A DNA stretch of 64,000 nt from CAZWRV01 sp964636325 (GCA_964636325.1 CAZWRV010000007.1:1-64000); one strand, 5' to 3'; counted from the first letter of the stretch, positions 34,030 through 42,510 are shown. Translations and numbers: made by a program. The notes: generated by a model not told the origin, from the sequence alone.

Positions 34030-34418
34030 GTCATAATGCTGCCAAATATTTGTATTGGAGATTTTTTAAAATAAAAAAGGTGAGATTCGCATTCGCAATC
34101 GGAGGATCCGAAACCTTTGACAAGCACCTTATCTGCGATTTTCGCAATTCTAGATGCTGTCAAACACTCGTCAGCTTTGTCGTCAGTTACCCGGCAAATC
34201 TGCTTTTTGAGCTCGGATTTGATTAAAAGATAGTCAATATGCCAATGTAGCTTCTTGTCCTTCCGCCAATGCCGTGCAAGCCGTTGATCCAGCCCGTTCA
34301 TGGCAGAGCCTACATAGGCATACCATCCTTTCGGAAATATAAAATGTCCCAATCTTCCAACTTGGATTTCTGAATTCTTAGGAAGTTGAATGACAAGAAT
34401 ATATATTCCTTTTTTCAC
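34026..34418 (-). CDS. GIY-YIG-type (DUF123) small protein
   Basis: The 130-residue product starts at GTG, directly after the TGA of the small lipoprotein gene. The opening GIYILVIQLP and the block GHFIFPKGWYAYVGSAMNGL replace the GIY and YIG motifs in the way seen in DUF123 proteins, which also share the RLARHWRKDKKLHWHIDYLL and CECESHLFYF segments. DUF123 proteins are predicted nucleases, sometimes fused to endonuclease III. A DNA-acting protein is out of place in a glycan operon. A copy of the 15-bp palindrome (34133-34147) is inside the gene, encoding Ile-Ala-Lys-Ile-Ala-Asp. Confidence 0.8.
   Translation of the reverse strand: MKKGIYILVIQLPKNSEIQVGRLGHFIFPKGWYAYVGSAMNGLDQRLARHWRKDKKLHWHIDYLLIKSELKKQICRVTDDKADECLTASRIAKIADKVLVKGFGSSDCECESHLFYFKKSPIQIFGSIMT
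34133..34147. repeat. 15-bp palindrome copy in the GIY-YIG gene
   Basis: CTGCGATTTTCGCAA, two mismatches to the consensus; encodes Ile-Ala-Lys-Ile-Ala-Asp. Confidence 0.5.
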
Positions 34419-34514
34419 TCAGCAAATCAATAAGTCGCTCGTTCCGATGCATCCGCTCAACAGAATTCCCGCTCCAGCCATGATTGCCGACATCGTGACT
34501 CTCTTCATTTTCAT
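34419..34514 (-). CDS. Tiny lipoprotein
   Basis: The minus strand encodes 31 residues beginning MKMKRVTMSAIM and continuing through a hydrophobic stretch to the lipobox LLSGC, followed by only about nine more residues. AGGAAGG lies just upstream of the ATG at 34514 and nine bases before the second ATG at 34508, which may be the true start. The TGA touches the GTG start of the GIY-YIG gene. Size and layout recall entericidin-like lipoproteins. Its presence is supported by ribosome-binding site, signal and spacing; function unknown. Confidence 0.55.
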   Translation of the reverse strand: MKMKRVTMSAIMAGAGILLSGCIGTSDLLIC

Positions 34515-34524
34515 GCCCTTCCTG

Positions 34525-35601
34525 TTATTTTACAATTTTTATCAGCCTTTTGCTGAAATCTTCAAGCCCTTCTGCCGAAAGATGCATCCGATATATGTCC
34601 TGTGCTCCTGCTGCCAAATCAACCGCTTTTTCAGGGTTTTCCTGCAAATAATCGAGCTTTGCGTCAAAGTCCGACAAGTCCCATTTATGGGATACATATG
34701 TTTTGTCGGGTTGGTATAAATCAGGCCAGGTCTTCAGATGCGACATGTCTGGCTTGACTAGCGCCGCACCGCATATGATGATTTCAAAGTCGCGAAGCGT
34801 TATTTCCCCAACACCGAAAGGGCTCACGGCAATCTGCGAATTCCGCAGCTCCGAGAAATATTCCGGCAATGAAATCTTCCCACAGCCGACAGATCTTTTT
34901 GACAGAAGTTCGATTATGGCCTTGCGGTGATCTGCCACAGAAGGCCGGCTGTGCGATCTTCCGACACGGCAACTGATGCGCATCATGCGTTCTTTGCCGG
35001 GCGCTGTCCATCCGACCCGAATAGCCTCTTTTGCGAAATTCGCAGTAAACGGCCTTAAAAAATGCCTCGCCTTGCCTGAAATTGAAAAACGCCCCTCTGA
35101 ATAGTTTTCAAAACACGTATTCCAGGAAATATCCATTTTGACCAGATCGTTTTCGGAGGGCAGAGGGTATGCCTCATCTTTTTCTCCGGAAGCATATAGC
35201 TCGTCAAAAAAATCCGTATAAATACGGCCTGTCCGAAACCTCTGAAGATATGTTTTCTTATCGGCTAGAATCTGGCCTTTCAAAAACTTGTCTACAAACG
35301 GCATCACCTCGAATTGCGTACACCAGGTGCTGTCAGTGGTATCAAACCAATATATTTTTATTTTTCTTGATCGTGCCTTGTCAAGAAAATTAAAAATATC
35401 CGACTTTTTTGCTTGCCAAAAAGTCCGGAAAACATTGGAATTTATTAAAAGAACGTCGCAGTTCAGGCAAGGTTCGGAGATTTTCCAAAAGAACTTAAGG
35501 GTTATGCCCTCGTCTTTGAAATAACATTTTGAAGCAAGAAGAGGGAAATTGAAAGCCCTGGAGTTCGGACAGGAATTATTGGTGAGGACATTTATCAACA
35601 T
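34525..35601 (-). CDS. Probable glycosyltransferase, exostosin/CgeB-like C-terminal domain
   Basis: The 358-residue product has no signal peptide or membrane segment. The C-terminal half reads SQIAVSPFGVGEITLRDFEI and CGAALVKPDMSH, the pattern of GT-B enzymes in which the donor-binding acidic residue lies in a GxGExxxRxFE block. The N-terminal half is poorly conserved and starts MLINVLTNNSCPNSRAF. A sugar-transfer role is likely from this motif and from its position, but no specific family can be named. Two palindrome copies lie in this gene only 183 bases apart (34834 and 35031), read in different registers. Confidence 0.6.
   Translation of the reverse strand: MLINVLTNNSCPNSRAFNFPLLASKCYFKDEGITLKFFWKISEPCLNCDVLLINSNVFRTFWQAKKSDIFNFLDKARSRKIKIYWFDTTDSTWCTQFEVMPFVDKFLKGQILADKKTYLQRFRTGRIYTDFFDELYASGEKDEAYPLPSENDLVKMDISWNTCFENYSEGRFSISGKARHFLRPFTANFAKEAIRVGWTAPGKERMMRISCRVGRSHSRPSVADHRKAIIELLSKRSVGCGKISLPEYFSELRNSQIAVSPFGVGEITLRDFEIIICGAALVKPDMSHLKTWPDLYQPDKTYVSHKWDLSDFDAKLDYLQENPEKAVDLAAGAQDIYRMHLSAEGLEDFSKRLIKIVK
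34834..34848. repeat. 15-bp palindrome copy, third codon register
   Basis: CTGCGAATTCCGCAG, one mismatch to the consensus; the coding strand is read as Leu-Arg-Asn-Ser-Gln, the third possible register. Confidence 0.65.
35031..35045. repeat. 15-bp palindrome copy
   Basis: TTGCGAAATTCGCAG, one mismatch to the consensus; encodes Thr-Ala-Asn-Phe-Ala-Lys in the same gene as the copy at 34834. Confidence 0.65.
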
Positions 35602-35706
35602 GTTCTTGGCATAAAATTAAGTTAAAATGCTTGTGGTGAAATACCGACTACTAGGAGGGGAATTTAGGTTCAGATTTCTGGAGCGCACCTATGAAAAGGC
35701 GCAAGG

Positions 35707-35752
35707 GATTTCCAGAGATATGAGCCACGGCTAGCGGCGGATTCTGGAAATC
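35707..35752. other. Inverted repeat in the gap after the UroD-like gene
   Basis: GATTTCCAGA (35707-35716) and TCTGGAAATC (35743-35752) form a perfect 10-bp inverted repeat with a 26-base spacer that holds a small AGCC/GGCT stem. A related block CAGATTTCTGGA lies at about 35672-35683. It could form a stem in the transcript after the UroD-like gene, but there is no T-tract. Confidence 0.4.
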
Positions 35753-35757
35753 TGAAA

Positions 35758-36696
35758 TTAACAATTTTCCTTCGCAGCATCAATAAGCGCAACGATGTTT
35801 TCGGCTGGAACGTCGTCCTGGACTGCCTGAGACGGCGACAGTATATAACCTCCTTTTTTTGCCATCAGTTTTCGGACTCTCCGGACTTCCTGCTTCACCT
35901 CCTCAGGAGTTCCGAATGGAAGAACTTGCTGAGTGCTGATTCCGCCCCAGAATGTGAGCTTATCGCCAAACTTGTTCTTGATAGTCGCCAGATCCATCGC
36001 TTCCGGCTGGACAGGGTTCAGGACGTCAACCCCCATTTCGACAAGCGATGGGATAATCTTTTCGACATTTCCACAGGAATGAACCCATACATCTTTTTCA
36101 TATGAATGAATCAAATCATATTCCTTCTGTTCGCCCGGGCGTATCATCTCCTGCCAAGTTTCCGGCGACATGATAAGGTCCAGCTGAGTTCCCCAGTCGC
36201 TTCCAAGAAGGACTCCGTCGATTTCCGGCATGTAAAGGAAATTCTCAAGCATCACCATGTTCTTTTCTATGATGCGATTCAGAAGTTTCCTCGTGAATAC
36301 AGCATCGCCGGCCATGTCGGCAAGGAAATTTTCAATACCCCTGGAGAAATATGCCTTTTCAAAATGAGAACCATAGATAGTTGCTAATATGTATTTGTCT
36401 GTATTGTCTCTGAGCAACTTAATTGTGTCGAAGAAATCCTTGTAGCTTCCGCTGCCTATAACGGTAGATTTGGAAGACGGCGTATCCATCCCCTGCCAAT
36501 CCGGTCCGAGCTGATGCCAATTCCACCACGGAGGGCCGATTTGTATGACATCATTGTCCGTATATTCAGCCGCGCTTTGTTTGCCGATCAGCTCCTGCAA
36601 GCGTTTTTCCCCTTCAGCTGTGAATGAGATGCAATACGGGATCCTTTCCGTAGGCTTATGAGCGATAGCCGCCCTGACTAGGTCTCTTCTTTTCAT
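35758..36696 (-). CDS. Uroporphyrinogen-decarboxylase-like (MtaA/CmuA-type) protein
   Basis: The 312-residue product begins MKRRDLVRAAIAHKPTERIP, the opening of the URO-D superfamily branch that includes corrinoid methyltransferases such as MtaA and CmuA. YEKDVWVHSCGNVEKIIPSL holds the His-x-Cys zinc site of that branch (HSC), and FWGGISTQQVLPFGTPEEV is also typical. True HemE lacks the HxC site and differs at the substrate pocket, so a role in heme synthesis is unlikely. The methyl donor and acceptor are unknown. A good ribosome-binding site (AGGA) precedes the ATG. Gaps of about 155 and 310 bases isolate it from its neighbours. Confidence 0.8.
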   Translation of the reverse strand: MKRRDLVRAAIAHKPTERIPYCISFTAEGEKRLQELIGKQSAAEYTDNDVIQIGPPWWNWHQLGPDWQGMDTPSSKSTVIGSGSYKDFFDTIKLLRDNTDKYILATIYGSHFEKAYFSRGIENFLADMAGDAVFTRKLLNRIIEKNMVMLENFLYMPEIDGVLLGSDWGTQLDLIMSPETWQEMIRPGEQKEYDLIHSYEKDVWVHSCGNVEKIIPSLVEMGVDVLNPVQPEAMDLATIKNKFGDKLTFWGGISTQQVLPFGTPEEVKQEVRRVRKLMAKKGGYILSPSQAVQDDVPAENIVALIDAAKENC

Positions 36697-37007
36697 AATT
36701 TTCCTGTTTGGCAGTTCAATATATCCTTAACTGTCCGGCTGCAGTGAAGAAGTTTCAACTTGCACTGCAAGAACGGACAGCCAGACAATTATCAATGCGA
36801 TTATTTTTGTGAAAAGCGCAATCTGTGTATCATATTCAATCGAAAGGCCGGGGGTGTGGCTGAAGAGGTATTCCCAGTCAGTATATTAGACTTCCGCCAC
36901 CTCATTTCCGGTTCCCGGGGTGACGATAGGCAGAACCTGAGCCCTTGCATCAGCCATGTATCTTGATATTTCAAATACTTACAATTATTATTTGGCTGCC
37001 GTCAGGA
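36697..37007. other. Intergenic gap with a long interrupted hairpin
   Basis: This 311-base gap holds no convincing gene. Its clear element is a hairpin at 36731-36780: CTGTCCG pairs with CGGACAG, GCAGTG with CACTGC, and AAGTT with AACTT around a two-base loop, separated by small unpaired steps. It lies about 35 bases before the ATG of the UroD-like gene on the minus strand, so it could be a leader structure for that gene or the end of the transcript from the secreted-protein gene. No known riboswitch was recognised. Confidence 0.45.
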
Positions 37008-37790
37008 TCATTTTCTTCCACCGCCTGCATGTCCGCCACCCGCAGGATGCGGAGCTGCATGGGGAGTGGCATGCGGAGCAGCATGAGCCCCTTCATTCCT
37101 GCGATAATTCGTATGTCGGCCGGGGGTATATTCTGGATGAGGATGGCGGCTCATGTTGTGTGCTTTAGTCTCATTGCAGCGGTTTTTTTCAAGGAGCCCG
37201 TGGTGGTAAGGATAGTATTTGCCATGATACCAAGTCCCATGATTATGATAGTAGTTCCATGGATAGTATCTGCCGTTGTTATAAACCCAATGGTTGCCCC
37301 AATACCAATTGTGCCACCAGTAATATGGATAATATCTTCCTCCCCAGTTGACCCAGTTTCCATAGTAAACCGGTGCTGCGTTAGGAAAATATTGTGGCTC
37401 ATATAAGACTGTCTGGCCCGGTTCGACAACTTGTGTGTTCTGGGGAGTCTGAGGAACTGTCTGCGTATCCAAGTTGGCATCCTGTGGTATGTCTGACGGA
37501 GGCGCTCCCTGAGGATCCACCATGTTTCCTTGGTTTTGAGCAATCTGCTTTTCAAAATCCTCCGCCTTCTGCGGATCATAGCCATATTCCTTTGCGACGT
37601 TTTCAGGAAGATCCCTGAAGTCCACCCAGCCGGCCTTGCCGTCGGAAGTGAATTCAAGGCCGATCGGCGTGACCCTGGTCACCTGAATGTCTTTATATGT
37701 TGTCCCATCATTGAGAGTCAGATCCTTAGCATACATTGTTACGCACACTGACAAGACTACCGCCATGACTGCAGCCTTCATAATATTCAT
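37008..37790 (-). CDS. Secreted Tyr/Trp/His-rich protein
   Basis: I start at the ATG at 37790 (260 residues) because GAGAGGG sits just upstream; a GTG four codons earlier is possible. A signal peptide ends near VTMYA (about residue 21). Residues about 22-85 form a small domain (LTLNDGTTYKDIQVTRVTP, GWVDFRDLPENV, KEYGYDPQKAEDFE) that I associate with exported proteins of PVC bacteria. Next comes a Gln/Pro/Thr-rich linker (about 90-130), then a low-complexity segment of Tyr, Trp, Asn and His (YYPYYWWHNWYWG), then a His/Ala/Pro/Gly tail. The aromatic region may bind glycans or metals on the cell surface; this is speculation. AT-rich sequence upstream (37808-37820) may be its promoter. Confidence 0.7.
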   Translation of the reverse strand: MNIMKAAVMAVVLSVCVTMYAKDLTLNDGTTYKDIQVTRVTPIGLEFTSDGKAGWVDFRDLPENVAKEYGYDPQKAEDFEKQIAQNQGNMVDPQGAPPSDIPQDANLDTQTVPQTPQNTQVVEPGQTVLYEPQYFPNAAPVYYGNWVNWGGRYYPYYWWHNWYWGNHWVYNNGRYYPWNYYHNHGTWYHGKYYPYHHGLLEKNRCNETKAHNMSRHPHPEYTPGRHTNYRRNEGAHAAPHATPHAAPHPAGGGHAGGGRK

Positions 37791-37842
37791 TTTCCCTCTC
37801 ACTTTATGTTGATATAATATAAACTTGGACTCGCTGGGAAAG

Positions 37843-38517
37843 TCATAATGTTTCCCTTATCAATGCGAAGGCTTCGGCATATTTAACCCCTATTGTAGCC
37901 CCCCGGTAACGTCCCAGGGCCAAAATCGAAGTCGGACTCCGAGGCAACGGCTCCCTTTGCATTTCGCTCTTGTAGATACGCATTATTTCGATTTTTCGCT
38001 TCATGAAAGGCGTTATGTCCACATAAACGTTTGGAACGAATAAAGTGTTCTGGCGGGGCGGGGCGGCATCGGTTGAGGACAGGGTTTCGAAACTCAAGAT
38101 CCGGCGGACACCATATTCCCTCATGTAAAACGCCTTCAGAACCGACAAGGACGCCCTAAATGCGACCTGGTGGTCAGTATGTGCGTCGCCTTCGTGGACC
38201 GTATATACTGTTTCCGGACAGACGTTAGAGATTGTCGAACGCAAACCTTCCATAATATCCTCGAGGGGGCACTTTTCCAGGCTTGTGCTCGGAAAGCACA
38301 GCTTGGTCACGCTGCTCATCTTGTATGCTTTTGACACTTCCTCTATTTCCATGGCCTTTTCCCTGACAGTTTTTTTAGGCCACCTCGGCTCAAACGCCCG
38401 GGTGAGGACGATCCAATGAACCTCTTCTCCCTCCGCCACATGGCGCAGAATAGTTCCCCCGCAGCCCAATGTTTCGTCGTCGGGATGGGCGGAAACAACA
38501 AGTATCTTCCTCCTCAT
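37843..38517 (-). CDS. PIG-L family (LmbE-like) deacetylase
   Basis: The 224-residue product has the zinc-site motif SAHPDDETLGCGG at 9-21, where His, Asp and Asp bind and catalyse, and HEGDAHTDHQVAF with the second His pair near 130. The length is typical. PIG-L enzymes remove N-acetyl groups from GlcNAc-type sugars, so it could deacetylate a nonulosonate precursor or glycan so that another acyl group can be added. The ATG overlaps the stop of the LegG-like gene by four bases, which ties it to the pathway. Confidence 0.9.
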   Translation of the reverse strand: MRRKILVVSAHPDDETLGCGGTILRHVAEGEEVHWIVLTRAFEPRWPKKTVREKAMEIEEVSKAYKMSSVTKLCFPSTSLEKCPLEDIMEGLRSTISNVCPETVYTVHEGDAHTDHQVAFRASLSVLKAFYMREYGVRRILSFETLSSTDAAPPRQNTLFVPNVYVDITPFMKRKIEIMRIYKSEMQREPLPRSPTSILALGRYRGATIGVKYAEAFALIRETL

Positions 38518-39695
38518 AAACGTCCTCCGAAATTCCGGTGTATTTCAAGCGGATCCGTCGTCTTGAATCTAATTTCCTCCATGGATATACCGCTCAAGAT
38601 TTCTACCACCCTCTGGGAACTTTTGCCGTCCCCGTAGGGATTGACCATTCCGGACAGGCTGTTGCGGAACTCGGGCGACATCGCCTTTTGTATTGCCTCC
38701 TTGATGGCGGCTTTTTCGGCATCGACAAATATCACGTTTCTGGCGGCCGTCCGGCCCCTCTGCCGCTCCCCCACATTTACGACGGGCAACGGAATTGATG
38801 GGGCTTCGAGGAGCCCCATGCTGGAATTGCCTATAAGGAATGAAGCATTCCGCGCCAGGTTAACAAACGTCCTCCTATCAAGCTTGTCATAAAAGCACAT
38901 TTTCCGGGCCGGTTGCCATTTCCTGTATATTTCAATAATGGATCGGGAGCCGGCGTCGACATTCGGCAGACCAACTGCAGTCCAAATATTCAAGTCATTA
39001 AGGCACGTGAGGATCATTTCAGCCTCTTCAGATCCCATTTCCTCGCTCGCATATGAGGGGTGATGCAGCATCACAGCGTAAGGCTCACCCTCTGGAACTT
39101 TTATGCCTCCGGGCAATTCCAACTTCTCAGGTGGAATTTTCGGGACACTGCAAAACGCGTCAAGCGCCGGACTGCCTACGACATGGATGCGTTCCGGCGT
39201 CTCGCCCATTGCGACAAGCCGTGACTTGTGCTCCTCCAAGGCGACAAAATGTACTGACGCCAGCTTTGAACATGCGTTCCTCACATGTCCATCCACATCG
39301 CGGGTCAAGCCGTAATCTCCGCCGTAAAAATGAGCGACGGGGATTTTCAAATATGCGCCTGTGACGCAGACCGCCAGAGCGTCTTCACGATCACCTACAG
39401 CCATCAGCATGTCCGGTGCAAAGGCCGTGGCGACCGGAAGAAGCCCCTGTATTAATTTGGCCATTGAAAAGGGTCTGACATGATATCCGTCCTCATCCGG
39501 CAAAGTGGCTATTTCGGCGACGATCTGAAGACCACTACACCTTACTATCTCCGCCGTAGATCCAAAGGCCCTCGACAAATGAGCCCCGGATACCACCAAT
39601 CCGAATTGAAAACGGCTATCCACATGCAATAATCGGTATACCTCCGAGAGAAGGTCGAAATCGCTCCGGCATGCGGTTTGAGCCAATATTTTCAC
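38514..39695 (-). CDS. legG: Hydrolysing sugar-nucleotide 2-epimerase, NeuC/LegG type
   Basis: The 393-residue product belongs to the UDP-GlcNAc 2-epimerase family, hydrolysing branch. MAVGDREDALAVC near 99-111 is the GDRxE-type motif, GGDYGLTRDVDGHVRNACSKL resembles the GGxxSxxxxDDxxRHxxxKL segment, and FLIGNSSMGLLEAPSIPLP is the conserved C-terminal nucleotide-binding block. The enzyme inverts C2 and releases the nucleotide to give the free 6-deoxy-mannosamine-type sugar that the nonulosonate synthase condenses with PEP. Alongside LegB and LegC homologues, a 2,4-diamino substrate is likely. Confidence 0.88.
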   Translation of the reverse strand: MKILAQTACRSDFDLLSEVYRLLHVDSRFQFGLVVSGAHLSRAFGSTAEIVRCSGLQIVAEIATLPDEDGYHVRPFSMAKLIQGLLPVATAFAPDMLMAVGDREDALAVCVTGAYLKIPVAHFYGGDYGLTRDVDGHVRNACSKLASVHFVALEEHKSRLVAMGETPERIHVVGSPALDAFCSVPKIPPEKLELPGGIKVPEGEPYAVMLHHPSYASEEMGSEEAEMILTCLNDLNIWTAVGLPNVDAGSRSIIEIYRKWQPARKMCFYDKLDRRTFVNLARNASFLIGNSSMGLLEAPSIPLPVVNVGERQRGRTAARNVIFVDAEKAAIKEAIQKAMSPEFRNSLSGMVNPYGDGKSSQRVVEILSGISMEEIRFKTTDPLEIHRNFGGRL

Positions 39696-39721
39696 GCAGA
39701 CAATCGCAATTTAGCTAATAA

Positions 39722-40600
39722 TCACAAATATACATCGGAAAAAAGGAGGCTGAAGTGCATATTCGGGAAGGAAGTATTGCTCAGGGGAACTCCTGCCATC
39801 CTTACGGTATGACCAAACGGGCGGAGGCATTTGCCCGCAATACCAAGGATTTCAGCATGCCTTTCCGTAATGCAAATCTGGGCGCATTTCAGATGCGACG
39901 CAATTGTTTTCAATGCGGCCTGGTAAACTATTCCATCCCCTTCCTTGAGCTTGTAAACGTCCAATATGTCCAATGTTTGATTGGAATATGCCTTGCAAAT
40001 TATAACAATTTTATTGTCAGCTATGAAGCTGTATATAGGTGAAAACCTGCTCCTCCATGACATATATTCTTTGTCCGTATAAGGCGGCGAGAAACCCGAT
40101 GGCGGGATGATCCATTCTTCCTTCAATGAATCCACTTCTCCTTCGATCTCTCCGACAGGCACCAGGTTCATTGCTGAGCCATGCAATAATTTCCACCCGC
40201 AGAAAACGGAAAGTGGAACCCATGATTTGTCATTTGGAAAACCGAGCAGGAAATCATAGCCGCGGCATCTTGCGATGTTTGCCATTTCCGCCATTAGCCT
40301 TGCAAATACACCTTGCTTGCGGACTTCAGCAAGCACCGCCAAAGTAAGACCCAAGGCATATTTGCGCCGTGTTCCGCTTGAATTCAATGCAAGCTGCGGA
40401 ATCGCCCCGTAATGGCCGACAAGCCTGCCGTCCGACCAGGCGGTAATTGAAAATGAGGGGCCAAATGGGTTGTCGACATAATAGTGCCGCCAGACCTGTT
40501 CGCTCAGTTCTCTTCCGTAACAAGTGTTGAACAAAACCTTCAGATGTTCTTTTTCGCCTTCGCAGTCCGACTTTCCTTCGACTATTTTATATTCTAGCAT
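39722..40600 (-). CDS. GNAT family N-acyltransferase
   Basis: The 292-residue product has a GNAT fold in its first half. LTLAVLAEVRKQGVFARLM near 83-101 is the acetyl-CoA pyrophosphate loop with the R-x-x-G-x-G/A pattern (here R-K-Q-G-V-F-A), followed by MANIARCRGYDFLLGFPNDK. The second half may be a partial second GNAT fold. It sits between the LegG- and LegI-like genes (gaps of 26 and 9 bases), so its acceptor may be an amino group of the nonulosonate or its precursor. Related enzymes also act in sugar-modifying loci outside this pathway. Confidence 0.75.
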   Translation of the reverse strand: MLEYKIVEGKSDCEGEKEHLKVLFNTCYGRELSEQVWRHYYVDNPFGPSFSITAWSDGRLVGHYGAIPQLALNSSGTRRKYALGLTLAVLAEVRKQGVFARLMAEMANIARCRGYDFLLGFPNDKSWVPLSVFCGWKLLHGSAMNLVPVGEIEGEVDSLKEEWIIPPSGFSPPYTDKEYMSWRSRFSPIYSFIADNKIVIICKAYSNQTLDILDVYKLKEGDGIVYQAALKTIASHLKCAQICITERHAEILGIAGKCLRPFGHTVRMAGVPLSNTSFPNMHFSLLFSDVYL

Positions 40601-40609
40601 AATTTTACC

Positions 40610-41671
40610 TTAAAGCAGATCGTCGTCGGTTATAGGCTGTCCCTGGAATATGTCGTGAGCGGTCTTTCTACCGAGCACATTTTTTGCGTTTTCAACGGAT
40701 ATTCCTTTGCTTGCACGCAACGCAATTATGTCGTCTTCCGTGATTCGCGCCCCCGATAGGATTTTTCTGGAGGCGGCAATTTTACGGCGACCGATGCTTC
40801 GGTTTGGAATTTCTGACGGACGCGGCGCCTTTATACCGTCCCCCAAGGCGCTTTCAACGCTGCGAATTCCATTCACCATCCGGGCAAAATCACCTGGCTC
40901 CATCGATGAGGAATGGTCAGGCCCTTCGCCGTTCACATCGAGCGTAAAATGTTTCTCAATAATACTTGCCCCCATGGCAACAGCGGCTATTGAAAGATCC
41001 ATCCCCAGGGAATGATCGGAAAATCCCACCGGCAGGCGGAAGGCTTTTGACATCGTATCCATCGCCCGCAGATTCGCGTCGGCTGCCTCCGACGGATAGT
41101 TCGAAACACAATGAAGCAGGGCTATGTCCTTGTTGCCTGAACTCTTAATTTCCGAAATTGCCACCTCGACTTCCCCCAGATATGCCATGCCTGTCGACAG
41201 TATCACAGGACTCCCTTTCCCCGCGATGCGCCGCAAAAAATGGTGGCATGTCAGCTCCGCCGAACCGACTTTGAAGGCATCGACACCGACACTGGCGAGA
41301 AAATCGATGCTTCCAAGGTCGAAAGGCGTCGAAATAAATATTAACCCCAGATCTTTGCACTGCTTGATTAAGCCGGGATAATCCCGCCGGTCCAATTCGT
41401 ATTTTCTGAGCATTTCAAGCTGGGTTTCGGAGGGATTTGCACGGTTTTTCTGATATTCCGCCTTGGGAGTGTCTGCGGCAACTATCCTGTCCGATTCAAA
41501 AGTCTGGAATTTCACCGCATCAGCACCCGCCTCTGCTGCGGCCGAGATCATCCTGCTCGCCAGTGCAACGCTGCCGTTGTGATTGACACCTATTTCCGCC
41601 ACAACGAGGCATGGATGACAAGCACCTATTTTTCTTCCTGAAATTGTTATTTCTGCCGGCCCTATCTTCAT
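40610..41671 (-). CDS. legI: Nonulosonate (sialic/legionaminic acid) synthase
   Basis: The 353-residue product matches NeuB. The barrel domain holds VAEIGVNHNGSVALA near 24-38, GADAVKFQTFE near 49-59, FISTPFD near 112-118, STGMAYLGEVEVA and the metal-binding HxxxxYP-type segment LLHCVSNYPSEAADANL, plus GFSDHSLG. The C-terminal SAF/antifreeze-like domain covers about 295-353 (RRKIAASRKILSGARITEDD). The enzyme condenses a 2-acylamino hexose with phosphoenolpyruvate to a nine-carbon keto acid. The neighbouring LegB, LegC and LegG homologues point to a legionaminic-acid-type product rather than Neu5Ac; sequence alone cannot settle that. Confidence 0.92.
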   Translation of the reverse strand: MKIGPAEITISGRKIGACHPCLVVAEIGVNHNGSVALASRMISAAAEAGADAVKFQTFESDRIVAADTPKAEYQKNRANPSETQLEMLRKYELDRRDYPGLIKQCKDLGLIFISTPFDLGSIDFLASVGVDAFKVGSAELTCHHFLRRIAGKGSPVILSTGMAYLGEVEVAISEIKSSGNKDIALLHCVSNYPSEAADANLRAMDTMSKAFRLPVGFSDHSLGMDLSIAAVAMGASIIEKHFTLDVNGEGPDHSSSMEPGDFARMVNGIRSVESALGDGIKAPRPSEIPNRSIGRRKIAASRKILSGARITEDDIIALRASKGISVENAKNVLGRKTAHDIFQGQPITDDDLL

Positions 41672-41778
41672 GTGCCCTTGCTCTTGCTGCTTTGGATTGC
41701 AGCCGGATTCGCTCCACTTAATATCTGCCAGTTATATTAAACTGATTGCCTGATTATGCAATAATCCTCAACTTCTTC

Positions 41779-42510
41779 TTATATGGGTTTTTCGTGGGAA
41801 GGTTGTCCTAGAAGACGTCTTTTAAGAAGCATTTCGGCGATCGCAAATTCCCATTCGGAATTGATGTCAATTGAACGTTCTGCGGGCATGATATATCCAT
41901 ATGTTTCAAGCGGAAGCACGCTCCGGTGCTTGAGAAGGAGCGCCGCATTTGCGACAAACAAAGCTCCGTTTGGAATATAGACCTTGGGCAAGTCCTGACG
42001 TTGGGCCATGTGATAATGACTCTCGTCCAGAAACGGACTGACGTGCCCGTCAGAATCGATCTTCTTCATCCAGAACGGATTCTGTTCGGCAATAATGAGG
42101 CTTAAGGCCGCCTCCGCCCTTTTCTCGCGGGTCATGACTATGATATTGTCTATGTCTTCGTGGATTCTTAAAGGCGAAGTGGGCTGCAGGAGCAGCGAAT
42201 AATCAGGCATGTAACCCTGACGATCCCTCAACCATTCTAGCGCATGGAACTGAACGCATATTCCGGGAGTGTCGTCCTGTGCCAGCTCCGAAGGGCGCAT
42301 AAAAGGCACCTCAGCCCCGTATTTCCTGGCCGCCTCTGCAATCTCCTCGTCATCGGTCGATACCACGACCCGGTCGATTTCACAGCTTTTCAAGGCGGCC
42401 TCGATACTCCATGCAATCAAAGGTTTGCCAGCAAGCTCGCGCAAGTTTTTCCGAGGTATGCCCTTGGAGCCTCCCCGGGCTGGAATTAGTCCTAAAAAAG
42501 TCGATCTCAT
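41779..42510 (-). CDS. legF: CMP-nonulosonate cytidylyltransferase
   Basis: The 243-residue product begins with LGLIPARGGSKGIPRKNLRE, the CTP-binding signature of NeuA/LegF enzymes. LLLQPTSPLRIHEDID near 107-122 and IDINSEWEFAIAEMLL near the end carry the other conserved blocks and metal-binding Asp. It activates the nonulosonate with CTP for the transferase. It has no extra C-terminal hydrolase domain. It lies 107 bases before the synthase gene and 63 bases after the oxidoreductase gene. Confidence 0.92.
   Translation of the reverse strand: MRSTFLGLIPARGGSKGIPRKNLRELAGKPLIAWSIEAALKSCEIDRVVVSTDDEEIAEAARKYGAEVPFMRPSELAQDDTPGICVQFHALEWLRDRQGYMPDYSLLLQPTSPLRIHEDIDNIIVMTREKRAEAALSLIIAEQNPFWMKKIDSDGHVSPFLDESHYHMAQRQDLPKVYIPNGALFVANAALLLKHRSVLPLETYGYIMPAERSIDINSEWEFAIAEMLLKRRLLGQPSHEKPI

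Noticed and set aside
35672..35752. Mobile element ends flanking the UroD-like gene
   Set aside because: The GATTTCCAGA inverted repeat lies only on one side of the gene, and no transposase or target duplication is seen.
35758..36696. Heme biosynthesis gene hemE
   Set aside because: The HSC zinc site and overall pattern match the MtaA/CmuA-like branch, and no other heme gene is nearby.
36886..36957. Minus-strand 23-codon frame starting MADARAQV
   Set aside because: Too short, with no strong ribosome-binding site and no signal or motif; treated as chance in the 311-base gap.
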